Origin: Rhodococcus oxybenzonivorans
Lineage (GTDB): Bacteria > Actinomycetota > Actinomycetes > Mycobacteriales > Mycobacteriaceae
Length of the DNA: 64,000 bases
Direction of reading: 5' to 3'
Assembly: GCF_003130705.1 (NCBI RefSeq)
Contig: NZ_CP021354.1
Location: 4,712,001-4,776,000, forward strand
The translations under genes were made by a program, and so were the position numbers. Shown here one piece after another: positions 20,548 to 29,142 of this stretch; position 1 is the stretch's first letter, and every line of letters starts with the position of its first letter. Under the pieces are notes generated by a model. That model saw only the letters and a program-made list of their open reading frames with translations. It was not told where the DNA came from and did no database searches.

Positions 20548-20579
20548 GGTGGCCCGCACTCCTCGGAGTGTGGGCCACC
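20548..20579. terminator. Bidirectional terminator-like hairpin between fumC and desA2
   Basis: Arms GGTGGCCCGCACTCC (20548-20562) and GGAGTGTGGGCCACC (20565-20579) pair over 15 bp with one G-T wobble. They sit between two convergent genes, 18 bp after the fumC stop and 12 bp before the desaturase stop. There is no long T-run, as is common in actinobacteria. Confidence 0.75.
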
Positions 20580-20591
20580 TTCGTTACCGTT

Positions 20592-21455
20592 CTACAGCAG
20601 TGCGGACAGTTCCTCGCGGGCCTTCTCGCCGTCGGCCCCCAGGTCGGAGCGGCCGGCGATGTTCCACGCCGCGAGAAGCGGTACGAACACCTTCTCGCGC
20701 TGGTGTGCGGGATCGTAGATGCCGGCTTCGGCGAGCACCGCTGTGCTGTTCTTCCCACCGGGCAACTCCACGCTCGGCACGTCGAATGCGTCGATCCGCG
20801 AGGCAATAGCGCGCACCATCTGTTCGGGCGCCACTGCGAACGCGGCTTCGACGACGTTGCGGTAGAACACCGACTGCAGTTCGTCGTCGGCGGCCAGTCG
20901 CGTTTCGATCGACGCCACCAGCGGGTCCTCGGCGAGGGCGGCGGTGTTCTGGTGCCGGACGGCCGCGGCCTTCTCTTCGAATGCCGAGTTGGCGAGCATC
21001 TCGAGCAGGTGCATCGGCGGCATGGCGTATCCACGCACCATCTCGTCCATCCGAGCGCGCTCGAGTGCGACAGGGTCGACCGCGCGGGTCACCATCAGAT
21101 AGTTCCGGAGCACGATGGAGTGCCGGTTCTCCTCGGCGGTCCAGCGGCCGACCCAACGCCACCACGGGCCCACCATGGCCAGGTGCTTGGCGATCTCCCG
21201 GTGGTACGCGGGCACGTTGTCGGCGACGAGAACGCCCACGGTGAGTGCAAGTGCCTCCACCTCGCTCAGGGTGGACTGATCGGCCGACCAGTCCGTGCCA
21301 CCCATGAATGCGAAGTTCTTACCCTGGTCCCACGGGACCAGGTCGTGCGGCAGCCAGCCGTCGGCCTCGGCGATGTGACGAGCGAGATTCTCCTCGACCA
21401 CAGGAGCCAGTTCGGTGAGAAGGTGCTTGTCCGTGAATTCAGTCGGCATTCGCAT
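20592..21455 (-). CDS. desA2: DesA2-type acyl-ACP desaturase homologue with altered iron site
   Basis: A 287-aa ferritin-like helical protein of the soluble acyl-ACP desaturase family. It is closest to mycobacterial DesA2 by length, the shared N-terminal pattern and its place next to glyA and phoH2. GGAGG 7 bp before ATG 21455 fixes the start. The diiron motif AEENRH is kept. The first-ligand position (usually TEDN) reads VADN, and the second EExxH/DExxH position reads DDELQ, so Glu and His ligands are missing. DesA2 itself already lacks the first ligand. It may not be a desaturase in the normal sense. Function uncertain: lipid binding, partner of another desaturase, or altered chemistry. Confidence 0.85.
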   Translation of the reverse strand: MRMPTEFTDKHLLTELAPVVEENLARHIAEADGWLPHDLVPWDQGKNFAFMGGTDWSADQSTLSEVEALALTVGVLVADNVPAYHREIAKHLAMVGPWWRWVGRWTAEENRHSIVLRNYLMVTRAVDPVALERARMDEMVRGYAMPPMHLLEMLANSAFEEKAAAVRHQNTAALAEDPLVASIETRLAADDELQSVFYRNVVEAAFAVAPEQMVRAIASRIDAFDVPSVELPGGKNSTAVLAEAGIYDPAHQREKVFVPLLAAWNIAGRSDLGADGEKAREELSALL

Positions 21456-21615
21456 ACCGTAGCCTCCGCGTGCTCGCGCAGGAATCTCGAGCACGCGGTC
21501 ACCGGCTCGCCCAGCCCGGACCCGAGCCCGGATCGGCGGAAAAGCCCCAGGTCACCGAGCTTCGTGGTTACGCTGAAAGTTCCCGATTTTCGCCGGCCCG
21601 AGCAGAGGACCTCCA

Positions 21616-23220
21616 ATGCGCAGACGTGGGAACTCGATGACACTGTTCTTCGCTGTCCTGTTGGCCGGGTCGCTCGTCACGGGGTGCACCGACAATGAGC
21701 CGTCCACCGATACCGCCAGTTCTCCCGCGTCGACAACCGCCCCAGACAAGCCGGCCAATCCCGCGACCGTCTCCGGCGTCGACATACCCGACGGCCGAGT
21801 CGACGACGCGGTCGGACGCCTGGACGACCTGGTGAAGAACCTCATGGACAGCACACACGTGCCCGGAATGGCGGTCGCGGTGGTGCACGGCGGGCGAACC
21901 GTCTATGCGAAGGGATTCGGCGTACGCGAAGAGGGCACCGACGAGATGGTGGACGCAGACACCGTCTTCCAACTGGCATCGCTGTCGAAGTCGGTGGGCT
22001 CCACGGTGGTCGCGCACGAGGTGGGAACCGGCGTGGTCGGCTGGGACACGACCGTGGTCTCGAAGCTTCCGGGTTTTGCGCTCGCAGACCCTTGGGTCAC
22101 CGAGCACGTCACGGTCGGCGATCTGTACTCGCACCGCTCTGGGTTGCCGGATCACGCCGGTGACGGACTCGAGGATCTCGGCAACAACCAGCAGCAGGTA
22201 CTCGACAAGCTTCGGCTCGAGCCGCTCAATCCGTTCCGTATCACCTACGAGTACACCAACTTCGGGGTCACCGCGGCCGCCGAAGCGGTGGCCGCGGCAT
22301 CCGGAACGGATTGGGCGACGCTGTCCGAACGGGCGATCTACCAACCACTCGGGATGGACTCGACCAGTTCCCGGTTCGCCGACTACCAGGCGCGCAGTAA
22401 CCGTGCCATCGGCCATCAGCTCGTCGACGGCAAGTACGTCGCCGACGCCGTCCGCGACCCCGACGCGCAGTCACCTGCCGGCGGCGTCAGCTCGTCCGTC
22501 AACGACATGAGCAAGTGGCTCACCATGCTCCTGGGCGACGGCATGTTCGAGGGCAAGGAAATCGTCGATTCGAAAGCCCTGCTCCCCGCGGTCAGTCCGC
22601 AGATCGTGTCGAGTCCCCCGAGCTCCCTCGACGCGCGTCCAGGGTTCTACGGATACGGGTTCAACGTGTCGACCACTTCTGCCGGCCGGGTCTCCCTCAG
22701 CCACTCGGGTGCCTTCCAACTCGGGGCTGCCACCAACTTCGTGGCGATCCCCTCGGCCGACGTCGCGATCGTCGCCCTGACCAACGGCTCGCCCACCGGA
22801 ATCCCCGAAACCCTGACCGCAGAATTCGCCGATCTCGTCCAGTACGGCGAGATCCGCGAAGAGTGGAGGGATCTGTATTACCAGGCCATCTCCCCGATGC
22901 TCGACCCCGAGGGCAGCCTTGTCGGCAAGGACGCGCCCACCAACCCTGCTCCCGCGCAGCCACTTCCCACGTATACGGGAAGGTACAACAATGCCTACTG
23001 GGGTCCGGCCGTCGTCAGCGAGAAAGACGGTCAACTCATCTTGCAACTCGGACCCGCGGGGCAGACCTTCCCACTCGAGCATTGGGACGGAAGCACATTC
23101 ACGTTCAGGCCCAGCGGCGAGAACGCCCCGCCCGGCACGGTGTCGGAGGCGACGTTCGCGGGTAACAGTCTGATTCTGGAGTACTACAACACAGATGGTC
23201 AGGGAACGTTCGTTCGCTGA
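21616..23220 (+). CDS. Serine hydrolase lipoprotein, beta-lactamase/class C-like
   Basis: 534 aa. Has an N-terminal signal with lipobox VTGC (lipid-modified C24), a Thr/Ser/Pro linker, then a class-C beta-lactamase-like domain. The catalytic SxxK is SLSK (122-125), YxN is YTN (213-215) and the HSG triad replaces KTG at about 363. A C-terminal ~100-aa lipocalin-like domain (PTYTGRYNNAYWG) follows. Such proteins act as D-aminopeptidases, esterases or D,D-peptidases on the outer face of the membrane; substrate unknown. It is followed 23 bp later by the epoxide hydrolase gene in the same direction. Confidence 0.88.
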   Translation: MRRRGNSMTLFFAVLLAGSLVTGCTDNEPSTDTASSPASTTAPDKPANPATVSGVDIPDGRVDDAVGRLDDLVKNLMDSTHVPGMAVAVVHGGRTVYAKGFGVREEGTDEMVDADTVFQLASLSKSVGSTVVAHEVGTGVVGWDTTVVSKLPGFALADPWVTEHVTVGDLYSHRSGLPDHAGDGLEDLGNNQQQVLDKLRLEPLNPFRITYEYTNFGVTAAAEAVAAASGTDWATLSERAIYQPLGMDSTSSRFADYQARSNRAIGHQLVDGKYVADAVRDPDAQSPAGGVSSSVNDMSKWLTMLLGDGMFEGKEIVDSKALLPAVSPQIVSSPPSSLDARPGFYGYGFNVSTTSAGRVSLSHSGAFQLGAATNFVAIPSADVAIVALTNGSPTGIPETLTAEFADLVQYGEIREEWRDLYYQAISPMLDPEGSLVGKDAPTNPAPAQPLPTYTGRYNNAYWGPAVVSEKDGQLILQLGPAGQTFPLEHWDGSTFTFRPSGENAPPGTVSEATFAGNSLILEYYNTDGQGTFVR

Positions 23221-23243
23221 ACTCACTTCGAGCAGGAAGTACC

Positions 23244-23675
23244 ATGGAACCCACTTCACAGTCTATCGATACGGTTTCACCGTCCGACACCGCCAATATT
23301 CGCGTGGTTCGCGGATTCCTCGACGCCCTCGTTGCCGGCGACCCGGATACCGCCCGCCAGTATCTGCACCCGGACATCGTGTGGCACAACGTGTCTCTGC
23401 CCAAGATTCGCGGAATCGAGTCGGTGATGCGGATACTCCGGGGGATGAGCAGGCCCGGTGTCGGGTTCGATGTCCGGTTGCATCACATCGCCGACGAAGG
23501 AACAGCAGTGCTCACCGAACGCACCGACATTCTCATCTGGAATCGGCTGCGCAGCGAATTCTGGGTGTGCGGCACCTTCGAGATCGAGGACGGCAAGATC
23601 CTCGTCTGGCGCGACTACTTCAGCAACCGGGCATTCCTGTGGGGCACGCTGAAGGGACTGGTTCGAATGTTCTGA
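23244..23675 (+). CDS. Limonene-1,2-epoxide hydrolase family protein (EphG-like)
   Basis: A 143-aa NTF2-like fold protein resembling mycobacterial EphG (Rv2740) over almost its whole length. The Asp-Arg-Asp catalytic triad of this family is present: R93 and D95 in TERTD, D124 in WRDYF. The water-positioning Tyr-x-Asn pair reads W47-H-N49, so Tyr has become Trp. Family enzymes open epoxides of terpenes, sterols or fatty acids in one step. AGGAAG precedes ATG 23244. It is followed by a long hairpin and the convergent phoH2 gene. Confidence 0.85.
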   Translation: MEPTSQSIDTVSPSDTANIRVVRGFLDALVAGDPDTARQYLHPDIVWHNVSLPKIRGIESVMRILRGMSRPGVGFDVRLHHIADEGTAVLTERTDILIWNRLRSEFWVCGTFEIEDGKILVWRDYFSNRAFLWGTLKGLVRMF

Positions 23676-23691
23676 TCCGGCCCGAACGCGG

Positions 23692-23744
23692 CCGCCCAAT
23701 GTCCCATCGGTCGAGTTCTCCTGTTCCGATGCGACATTGGGCGG
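23692..23744. terminator. Long intergenic palindrome between convergent genes
   Basis: Two 19-nt arms (23692-23710 and 23726-23744; core CCGCCCAATGTC / GACATTGGGCGG) pair with a single mismatch around a 15-nt loop. It lies 16 bp after the epoxide hydrolase stop and 20 bp before the phoH2 stop, so it probably ends both transcripts. Confidence 0.75.
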
Positions 23745-23764
23745 ACCACGCTCCCAGCCAGGAA

Positions 23765-25132
23765 CTACGGCGTGGGCCCGAATTCCTCCAGCATCTCCGT
23801 CACGAGTGCGGCGATCGGCGAACGCTCACTGCGAGTCAGCGTGATGTGGGCGAACAACGGGTGGCCCTTCAGCTTCTCGATCACCGCCGCGACACCGTCA
23901 TGGCGCCCGACCCGCAGGTTGTCGCGTTGAGCCACATCGTGCGTCAGCACCACGCGCGATCCTGTTCCCAGCCGGGACAGCACCGTGAGCAGAACGTTGC
24001 GCTCGAGGGACTGCGCCTCGTCGACGATCACGAACGAATCGTGCAGTGACCGCCCCCGAATATGGGTGAGGGGAAGAACTTCCAGCATCCCGCGACTGAT
24101 AACTTCTTCCATCACCTCGGGGCTCGCCAGGCCGTCCAGGGTGTCGAACACGGCCTGGGCCCAGGGGCCCATCTTCTCACTCTCACTGCCCGGCAGGTAC
24201 CCGAGTTCCTGACCGCCCACCGCGTACAACGGCCGGAAGACCACGACCTTCCGCTGAGTCCGACGCTCGAGCACCGCTTCGAGTCCCGCAGTCAACGCCA
24301 GCGCCGACTTGCCGGTGCCGGCCTTGCCGCCCAGCGACACAATGCCCACGCTGTCGTCCATGAGAAGGTCGAGGGCAATGCGCTGCTCGGCCGAGCGTCC
24401 GTGCAGGCCGAACGCTTCCCGTTCGCCTCGCACCAACTGCACCCGCTTGTCGGCGTTCACCCTGCCGAGGGCGCTCGACGAACCACCCAGAAGCCGAATA
24501 CCCGTGTGACACGGCAGCTCCCGTGCCTCCTCCAGGTCGACGACACCCTCGGAGAAGAGTTCGTCGATCGACGACGACGCCACGTCGAGCTCCGCCATAC
24601 CCGTCCAGCCGGAGGGAACGACGTCGTGAGCGTGGTACTCGTCGGCGGGTAAACCCACCGCGCCTGCCTTGACGCGGAGCGGGATGTCCTTGCTGACCAG
24701 GACGACGTCGCTACCCTCCGCTTCAAAATTCAGGGCACAGGCGAGGATGCGGGAATCGTTACTGTCCGTGCGGAATCCGACCGGCAGAACTGACGGGTCG
24801 GTGTGGTTGAGCTCGACCTGCAGGGTGCCACCTTCCGTTCCGATCGGCACGGGCTGGTCGAGACGGCCGTATTCCAGGCGAAGGTCGTCGAGCATGCGCA
24901 GCGATTCGCGTGCGAACCATCCCAGCTCATGATGGTGCCGTTTCCCCTCGAGTTCACTGATGACGACGAGAGGAAGCACGACACGGTGCTCACCGAACCT
25001 GGCGACGGCCCAGGGGTCGGACAGCAATACGGAGGTGTCCAATACGAACGTACGAACTCCCGAAGCCGAGTTCTTGCCGGAGGCTGCGGACGTACGTCCT
25101 GATCGGGCTGAGACGGAGCGTGATGCAGTCAC
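23765..25132 (-). CDS. phoH2: PhoH2-type protein: PIN nuclease plus PhoH ATPase
   Basis: 455 aa. Residues ~27-155 are a PIN ribonuclease domain with the acidic set D32 (VLDTS), E60, D125 (SNDSRIL) and D149 (VSKDI). Residues ~235-450 are a PhoH ATPase/helicase domain with Walker A GKAGTGKS (269-276) and the FVIVDEAQ Walker B. In mycobacteria PhoH2 unwinds and cleaves RNA and pairs with a small upstream antitoxin (PhoAT). GTG 25132 is preceded by AGGAG. A short ORF (24990-25211, 73 codons, same strand, other frame) overlaps its 5' end, but no ribosome site supports it. Confidence 0.93.
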   Translation of the reverse strand: MTASRSVSARSGRTSAASGKNSASGVRTFVLDTSVLLSDPWAVARFGEHRVVLPLVVISELEGKRHHHELGWFARESLRMLDDLRLEYGRLDQPVPIGTEGGTLQVELNHTDPSVLPVGFRTDSNDSRILACALNFEAEGSDVVLVSKDIPLRVKAGAVGLPADEYHAHDVVPSGWTGMAELDVASSSIDELFSEGVVDLEEARELPCHTGIRLLGGSSSALGRVNADKRVQLVRGEREAFGLHGRSAEQRIALDLLMDDSVGIVSLGGKAGTGKSALALTAGLEAVLERRTQRKVVVFRPLYAVGGQELGYLPGSESEKMGPWAQAVFDTLDGLASPEVMEEVISRGMLEVLPLTHIRGRSLHDSFVIVDEAQSLERNVLLTVLSRLGTGSRVVLTHDVAQRDNLRVGRHDGVAAVIEKLKGHPLFAHITLTRSERSPIAALVTEMLEEFGPTP

Positions 25133-25375
25133 GTGAGGCTCCTAGGTCTGCGCGGCACCCACGCAAACTCGGTTCGCTGGACCGGTCCGTCCCTGGTGTG
25201 TCAAACCACACGAGGGCCGGGCGCCGGCCCCCTCGTACTGAATGTTCCAGTCACGATCAGGACCTCCCGTACAAGCAACTTCCCCGCTGCCTGTTACTTC
25301 CGACGGTACTGCCAAACACGCCGGACGGCCGTGCGAGCGGCGGGCGTGTCGGTGAACATCGGGTTACGCGGAGAA
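25133..25375 (-). promoter_or_regulatory. phoH2 leader region with a GC palindrome
   Basis: No convincing gene is seen in this gap of about 314 bp between phoH2 and glyA. It holds the phoH2 ribosome site next to 25133 and a near-perfect GC palindrome at 25211-25235 (CGAGGGCCGG ... CCGGCCCCCTCG). The rest has no feature I recognise. The glyA-proximal end is filled by the compound palindrome listed separately. Promoter positions are not clear. Confidence 0.4.
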
Positions 25376-25445
25376 GGCGCCTGCGGCGCCCGTGAGTGGT
25401 TGACGAGTCCCTGCACTCGCAGACCACTCACGGGCGGCGGAGCCG
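25376..25445. repeat. Compound palindromic repeat, copy A (glyA 3' end)
   Basis: Three hairpins in a row. The left mini-hairpin is GGCGCC-TGC-GGCGCC (25376-25390). The long stem CGCCCGTGAGTGGT / ACCACTCACGGGCG (25387-25436) has an inner GAGT/ACTC pairing. The right mini-hairpin is CGGC-GGA-GCCG (25435-25445). It ends one base before the glyA stop codon. The same plan recurs at 39231 and 44956. Terminator function is inferred from position. Confidence 0.8.
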
Positions 25446-25446
25446 T

Positions 25447-26742
25447 CTAGATGAGGCGCCAGTCCTCGAGGCCCTCGTACAGCGGGAAGTCGGCGGCCAG
25501 CTTGGTCACGCGGTCGCGCAGTGACTCGACGTCGGACGAACCGGCCAGAGCCGTACCGATGATGTCGGCGACCTCGGTGAACTGCTCGTCACCGAACCCA
25601 CGGGACGCGAGCGCGGCGGTGCCGATGCGCAGCCCGGAGGTGACCATCGGCGGGCGGGGATCGAACGGCACTGCGTTGCGGTTGACGGTGATGCCCACCT
25701 CGTGGAGAAGGTCCTCACCCTGCTGGCCGTCGAGCTGCGAATTGCGGAGGTCGACCAGCACGAGATGCACGTCGGTGCCGCCGGTGAGGACGCTGACACC
25801 CTTGCCGGACACGTCGGAGGCCGTCAGGCGCTCGGCGAGGATCTTCGCGCCGGTCAGTGTGCGCTGCTGACGGTCCTTGAACTCGTCGGTGCCGGCGATC
25901 TTCAGCGACACGGCCTTGGCGGCGATGGCGTGCATGAGCGGTCCACCCTGTTGTCCGGGGAAGACGGCCGAGTTGATCTTCTTCGCCCATTCCTGCTTGG
26001 CGAGAATCAGGCCGGAGCGGGGACCACCGAGGGTCTTGTGGACGGTGCTCGACACGACGTCGGCGTAGGGGACGGGCGACGGGTGCAATCCGGCCGCCAC
26101 CAGGCCGGCGAAGTGCGCCATGTCGACCCACAGGTATGCACCGACCTCGTCGGCGATGGACCGGAATGCCGCGAAGTCCTGGTGTCGCGGGTAGGCGGAC
26201 CAGCCGGCGACGATCACCTTCGGCTGCGCGGCGACAGCGACCTTGCGGACCTCGTCCATGTCGATACGGTGGTCTTCCTTGCTGACCCCGTACGACTCGA
26301 CCTCGTAGAGCTTGCCGGAAAAGTTCAGCTTCATGCCGTGCGTGAGGTGGCCGCCGTGTGCCAGGTCGAGGCCGAGGAGCTTCTCACCCGGGCTCATCAG
26401 CGCCATCAAGACGGCGGCGTTGGCCTGCGCGCCCGAGTGCGGCTGGACGTTCGCGAAGTCGGCGCCGAACAGTTCTTTGGCACGAGTGCGCGCGAGGTCC
26501 TCGATGACGTCGACGTGCTCGCAGCCGCCGTAGTAACGGCGACCCGGGTATCCCTCGGCATACTTGTTGGTCAGCACGCTGCCCTGAGCCTGCAGCACCG
26601 CGCGGGGAACGAAGTTCTCCGAGGCGATCATTTCCAGGGTGTCGCGCTGACGGGCGAGCTCACCAGCCATGGCCTGGGCGACTTCGGGGTCGAGTTCGGC
26701 GAGGGGGGCCGTGTTGACGTCGGTACCGGGCACAGCGGTCAT
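25447..26742 (-). CDS. glyA: Serine hydroxymethyltransferase
   Basis: 431 aa. PLP enzyme converting serine and tetrahydrofolate to glycine and methylene-THF, the main one-carbon source. Conserved [10 protein letters not shown] near the N-terminus, SGAQANAAV, and the PLP lysine K236 in [13 protein letters not shown] are present. Length and ends are standard. The 3' end abuts compound palindrome copy A. It is transcribed toward phoH2. The 80-bp upstream gap to the DUF885 gene holds no riboswitch I can recognise. Confidence 0.97.
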   Translation of the reverse strand: MTAVPGTDVNTAPLAELDPEVAQAMAGELARQRDTLEMIASENFVPRAVLQAQGSVLTNKYAEGYPGRRYYGGCEHVDVIEDLARTRAKELFGADFANVQPHSGAQANAAVLMALMSPGEKLLGLDLAHGGHLTHGMKLNFSGKLYEVESYGVSKEDHRIDMDEVRKVAVAAQPKVIVAGWSAYPRHQDFAAFRSIADEVGAYLWVDMAHFAGLVAAGLHPSPVPYADVVSSTVHKTLGGPRSGLILAKQEWAKKINSAVFPGQQGGPLMHAIAAKAVSLKIAGTDEFKDRQQRTLTGAKILAERLTASDVSGKGVSVLTGGTDVHLVLVDLRNSQLDGQQGEDLLHEVGITVNRNAVPFDPRPPMVTSGLRIGTAALASRGFGDEQFTEVADIIGTALAGSSDVESLRDRVTKLAADFPLYEGLEDWRLI

Positions 26743-26822
26743 CGAGGAATCTCCAAGCTGGATGCGGAAACGAATGCCCCCAGTCTACGAAGAACCCGTG
26801 CGTACTTGATAACCGCCCAGTG

Positions 26823-28028
26823 TTAAGAAGTACTCACGGGGCGGAGGGCACTGGGAACGAGGGGTTCGTCGAGGAGCCGACGAAACCGTTCCGACCGCTC
26901 CGCGCCCACCGGGACCTCCGCCAGCCAGCCGCCGAGCAGGCGGTATCCCTCGACGTAGGTGCTGGTGTAGGCCCGCCACAGGGGCGAGGACAGGAAGCGC
27001 AGCGACTGCCGCGCCCGCTCGGGGGTCGACAGGCTCCACCGTTGCAGGAACAGGGCGACGTCGTCCGCGCTGCGGCGCTCGTCGTGCAGCATCAGCGCAG
27101 CGTCCTGGCGGACACCGAGCAGCTGACCGGACGCCGCCGACAGTCGCTGTGCCTGTTCACCGTCGAATCGCAGTCCGAGGTCGGCGTAGATTTCCTGCGC
27201 CCACAGGCCCCAGTTCTCACCGACGATGGATTCGAGCGCGAGGTCGGCAAGACCCTCGGCCATGAGGCATTGCGGGGTGTTGACGAGAAACAGCGTCTGT
27301 TCCAGCTGCCCCGCGCCGACGAGCCCCGCTTCCTTACGGCAGTGCTCGGTGTGATGGCCCGGGTATGACTCGTGCGCGATGAGCCGAGGCAGATTTGCCA
27401 TGTGCTGTTTCAGGTCGGAGTTGATGGCGACCGTGGAGCGGTAGTTTCCGAGGTAGTAGTTGAAGCCCGACCACGGCTTGTCCCCGACCACCTCGTACTC
27501 GACGACCTCGGCTTCGGGCAGGGCGTAGTGCTCGCGCACCAGGTCGCGCAGGGCGCTCGAGAAGGCGTCGACGCAGTCCTTCAAACGGTCAGCCGGTATC
27601 TCGTCGGCGGCGCGGTGGGCATGGACCCGCTCGGTGAGTGTGCCGGATCCGGGCAGCACGGCGTCCATCTTGCGGTGCGCCTCGCGGTACTGCTCCTCGT
27701 CGCCGCGTGCAATGCGAACGTCGAAATAGGCGTCCACCTCGTCGACGAACCCGACGTCGTCCCCGGCGAACTTCCGTCCCGAGGATTCGAGTGCCCGCAA
27801 ATGGACGTCGAGGAACCGCGTCCGCTCGTCCGACAGCCCCGCGGACGGCAATTCCGCACGCAGCGTTGCCGCTGTGCGTGCCAGTTCCCGCGGGTCCGGC
27901 CGCGGCGCGTTCTCGACCTTCCGGCGTAGCGCCGGGTCGCCGGTGTACGCATCGACGAATCCCTCTTCGAGCCGATCGAATCCCAGCCCGAGCAGCAGGT
28001 ATTCGCGAACCAACGAATCCGATTCCAT
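26823..28028 (-). CDS. DUF885 family protein (putative metallopeptidase)
   Basis: 401 aa, mostly alpha-helical. It has the DUF885 hallmark HESYPGHH (H219, E220, H225, H226), a modified zinc-peptidase motif, followed by a downstream helix with EGLADLALE. The N-terminal motif with YTGDPALRRKVEN is also typical. DUF885 proteins are related to gluzincin carboxypeptidases; substrates are mostly unknown. No signal peptide, so cytoplasmic. Start ATG 28028 is divergent from coaA across 169 bp. The nearby glyA gene is codirectional 80 bp downstream but probably unrelated. Confidence 0.8.
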   Translation of the reverse strand: MESDSLVREYLLLGLGFDRLEEGFVDAYTGDPALRRKVENAPRPDPRELARTAATLRAELPSAGLSDERTRFLDVHLRALESSGRKFAGDDVGFVDEVDAYFDVRIARGDEEQYREAHRKMDAVLPGSGTLTERVHAHRAADEIPADRLKDCVDAFSSALRDLVREHYALPEAEVVEYEVVGDKPWSGFNYYLGNYRSTVAINSDLKQHMANLPRLIAHESYPGHHTEHCRKEAGLVGAGQLEQTLFLVNTPQCLMAEGLADLALESIVGENWGLWAQEIYADLGLRFDGEQAQRLSAASGQLLGVRQDAALMLHDERRSADDVALFLQRWSLSTPERARQSLRFLSSPLWRAYTSTYVEGYRLLGGWLAEVPVGAERSERFRRLLDEPLVPSALRPVSTS

Positions 28029-28197
28029 GTCGATCGACCTTAGTCGGACAACCGAGTGCGTGACCCGCCGACAGCTCAGCCTGTGGCACCAAGCACAATC
28101 CGACTATGCAACCGCTACTCGCCAGCGCGACGACGACGGCCGAGATTCCGGGCGTGGACGGCTCACTCCCCCAGCCGCTCGAGTGTGAGCGGAACTG

Positions 28198-29130
28198 ATG
28201 GCCCGGGCAAGCGAATCCAGCCCGTACGTCGAATTCGACCGGAAGCAGTGGCGCACGCTGCGTAAGTCGACTCCGCTGGTGTTGACCGAGGAGGAGCTGT
28301 ACGGGCTCCGAGGCCTCGGCGAGCAGATCGACCTCGAGGAGGTCGCGGAGGTGTATCTTCCGCTTTCGCGTCTGATCCACCTGCAGGTGGCTGCACGACA
28401 GCGGTTGTTCGCCGCGACCGCGACGTTCCTCGGTGAGAAGCATCCGGATCAGCAGGTGCCGTTCGTCATCGGCGTCGCGGGAAGTGTCGCGGTCGGCAAG
28501 TCGACCACGGCGCGGGTCCTGCAAGCCCTGCTCGCCCGCTGGGAACATCACCCCCGCGTCGACCTGGTGACGACGGACGGCTTCCTGTACTCCACCGACG
28601 AGCTGAACCGGCGCGGGATCATGCACCGCAAGGGTTTTCCGGAGAGTTACGACCGGCGCAAGCTGCTGCGGTTCGTCACCGAGGTGAAGTCGGGCGCCGA
28701 GGAGGTAGCCGCACCGGTCTATTCGCACATCTCTTACGACATCATCCCCGGCCAGTACCACCTGGTGCGCCAGCCGGACATTCTCATCATCGAAGGTTTG
28801 AACGTCCTGCAGACCGGTCCGCGTCTCATGGTCTCGGATCTGTTCGACTTTTCCATCTACGTCGATGCCCGCATCGAGGACATCGAGGCGTGGTACATCC
28901 AGCGCTTCCTGGCCCTGCGCCAGACGTCGTTCGCCAATCCGAACGCCCACTTCCACCACTATGCGAACCTGTCGGACCGCGACGCCACTGCTGCCGCTCA
29001 GGAGATCTGGCACAACATCAACCGACCGAACCTGGTGGAGAACATTCTGCCGACGCGCCCCCGCGCCACCCTCGTGCTGCGCAAGGACGCCAATCACTCG
29101 ATCAACCGGCTGCGCCTGCGCAAGCTGTAA
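28198..29130 (+). CDS. coaA: Type I pantothenate kinase
   Basis: 310 aa. Phosphorylates pantothenate, the first committed and feedback-controlled step of CoA synthesis. P-loop GSVAVGKS (95-102), the [10 protein letters not shown] region, RKGFPESYD and the pantothenate-site motif IIEGLNVLQ are all present. Length matches mycobacterial CoaA. ATG 28198 follows a GAGCGGAACTG leader. It converges with uppS, whose stop is 12 bp away. Confidence 0.97.
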   Translation: MARASESSPYVEFDRKQWRTLRKSTPLVLTEEELYGLRGLGEQIDLEEVAEVYLPLSRLIHLQVAARQRLFAATATFLGEKHPDQQVPFVIGVAGSVAVGKSTTARVLQALLARWEHHPRVDLVTTDGFLYSTDELNRRGIMHRKGFPESYDRRKLLRFVTEVKSGAEEVAAPVYSHISYDIIPGQYHLVRQPDILIIEGLNVLQTGPRLMVSDLFDFSIYVDARIEDIEAWYIQRFLALRQTSFANPNAHFHHYANLSDRDATAAAQEIWHNINRPNLVENILPTRPRATLVLRKDANHSINRLRLRKL

Positions 29131-29142
29131 CCGGGTGGCCGC

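Noticed and set aside
25120..25450. Plus-strand small ORFs (91 and 105 codons) in the phoH2-glyA gap
   Set aside because: They cross the palindrome and the phoH2 start, have no ribosome site and no recognisable sequence.
26743..26822. Glycine or SAM riboswitch upstream of glyA
   Set aside because: The gap is only 80 bp and shows no aptamer-like paired structure.
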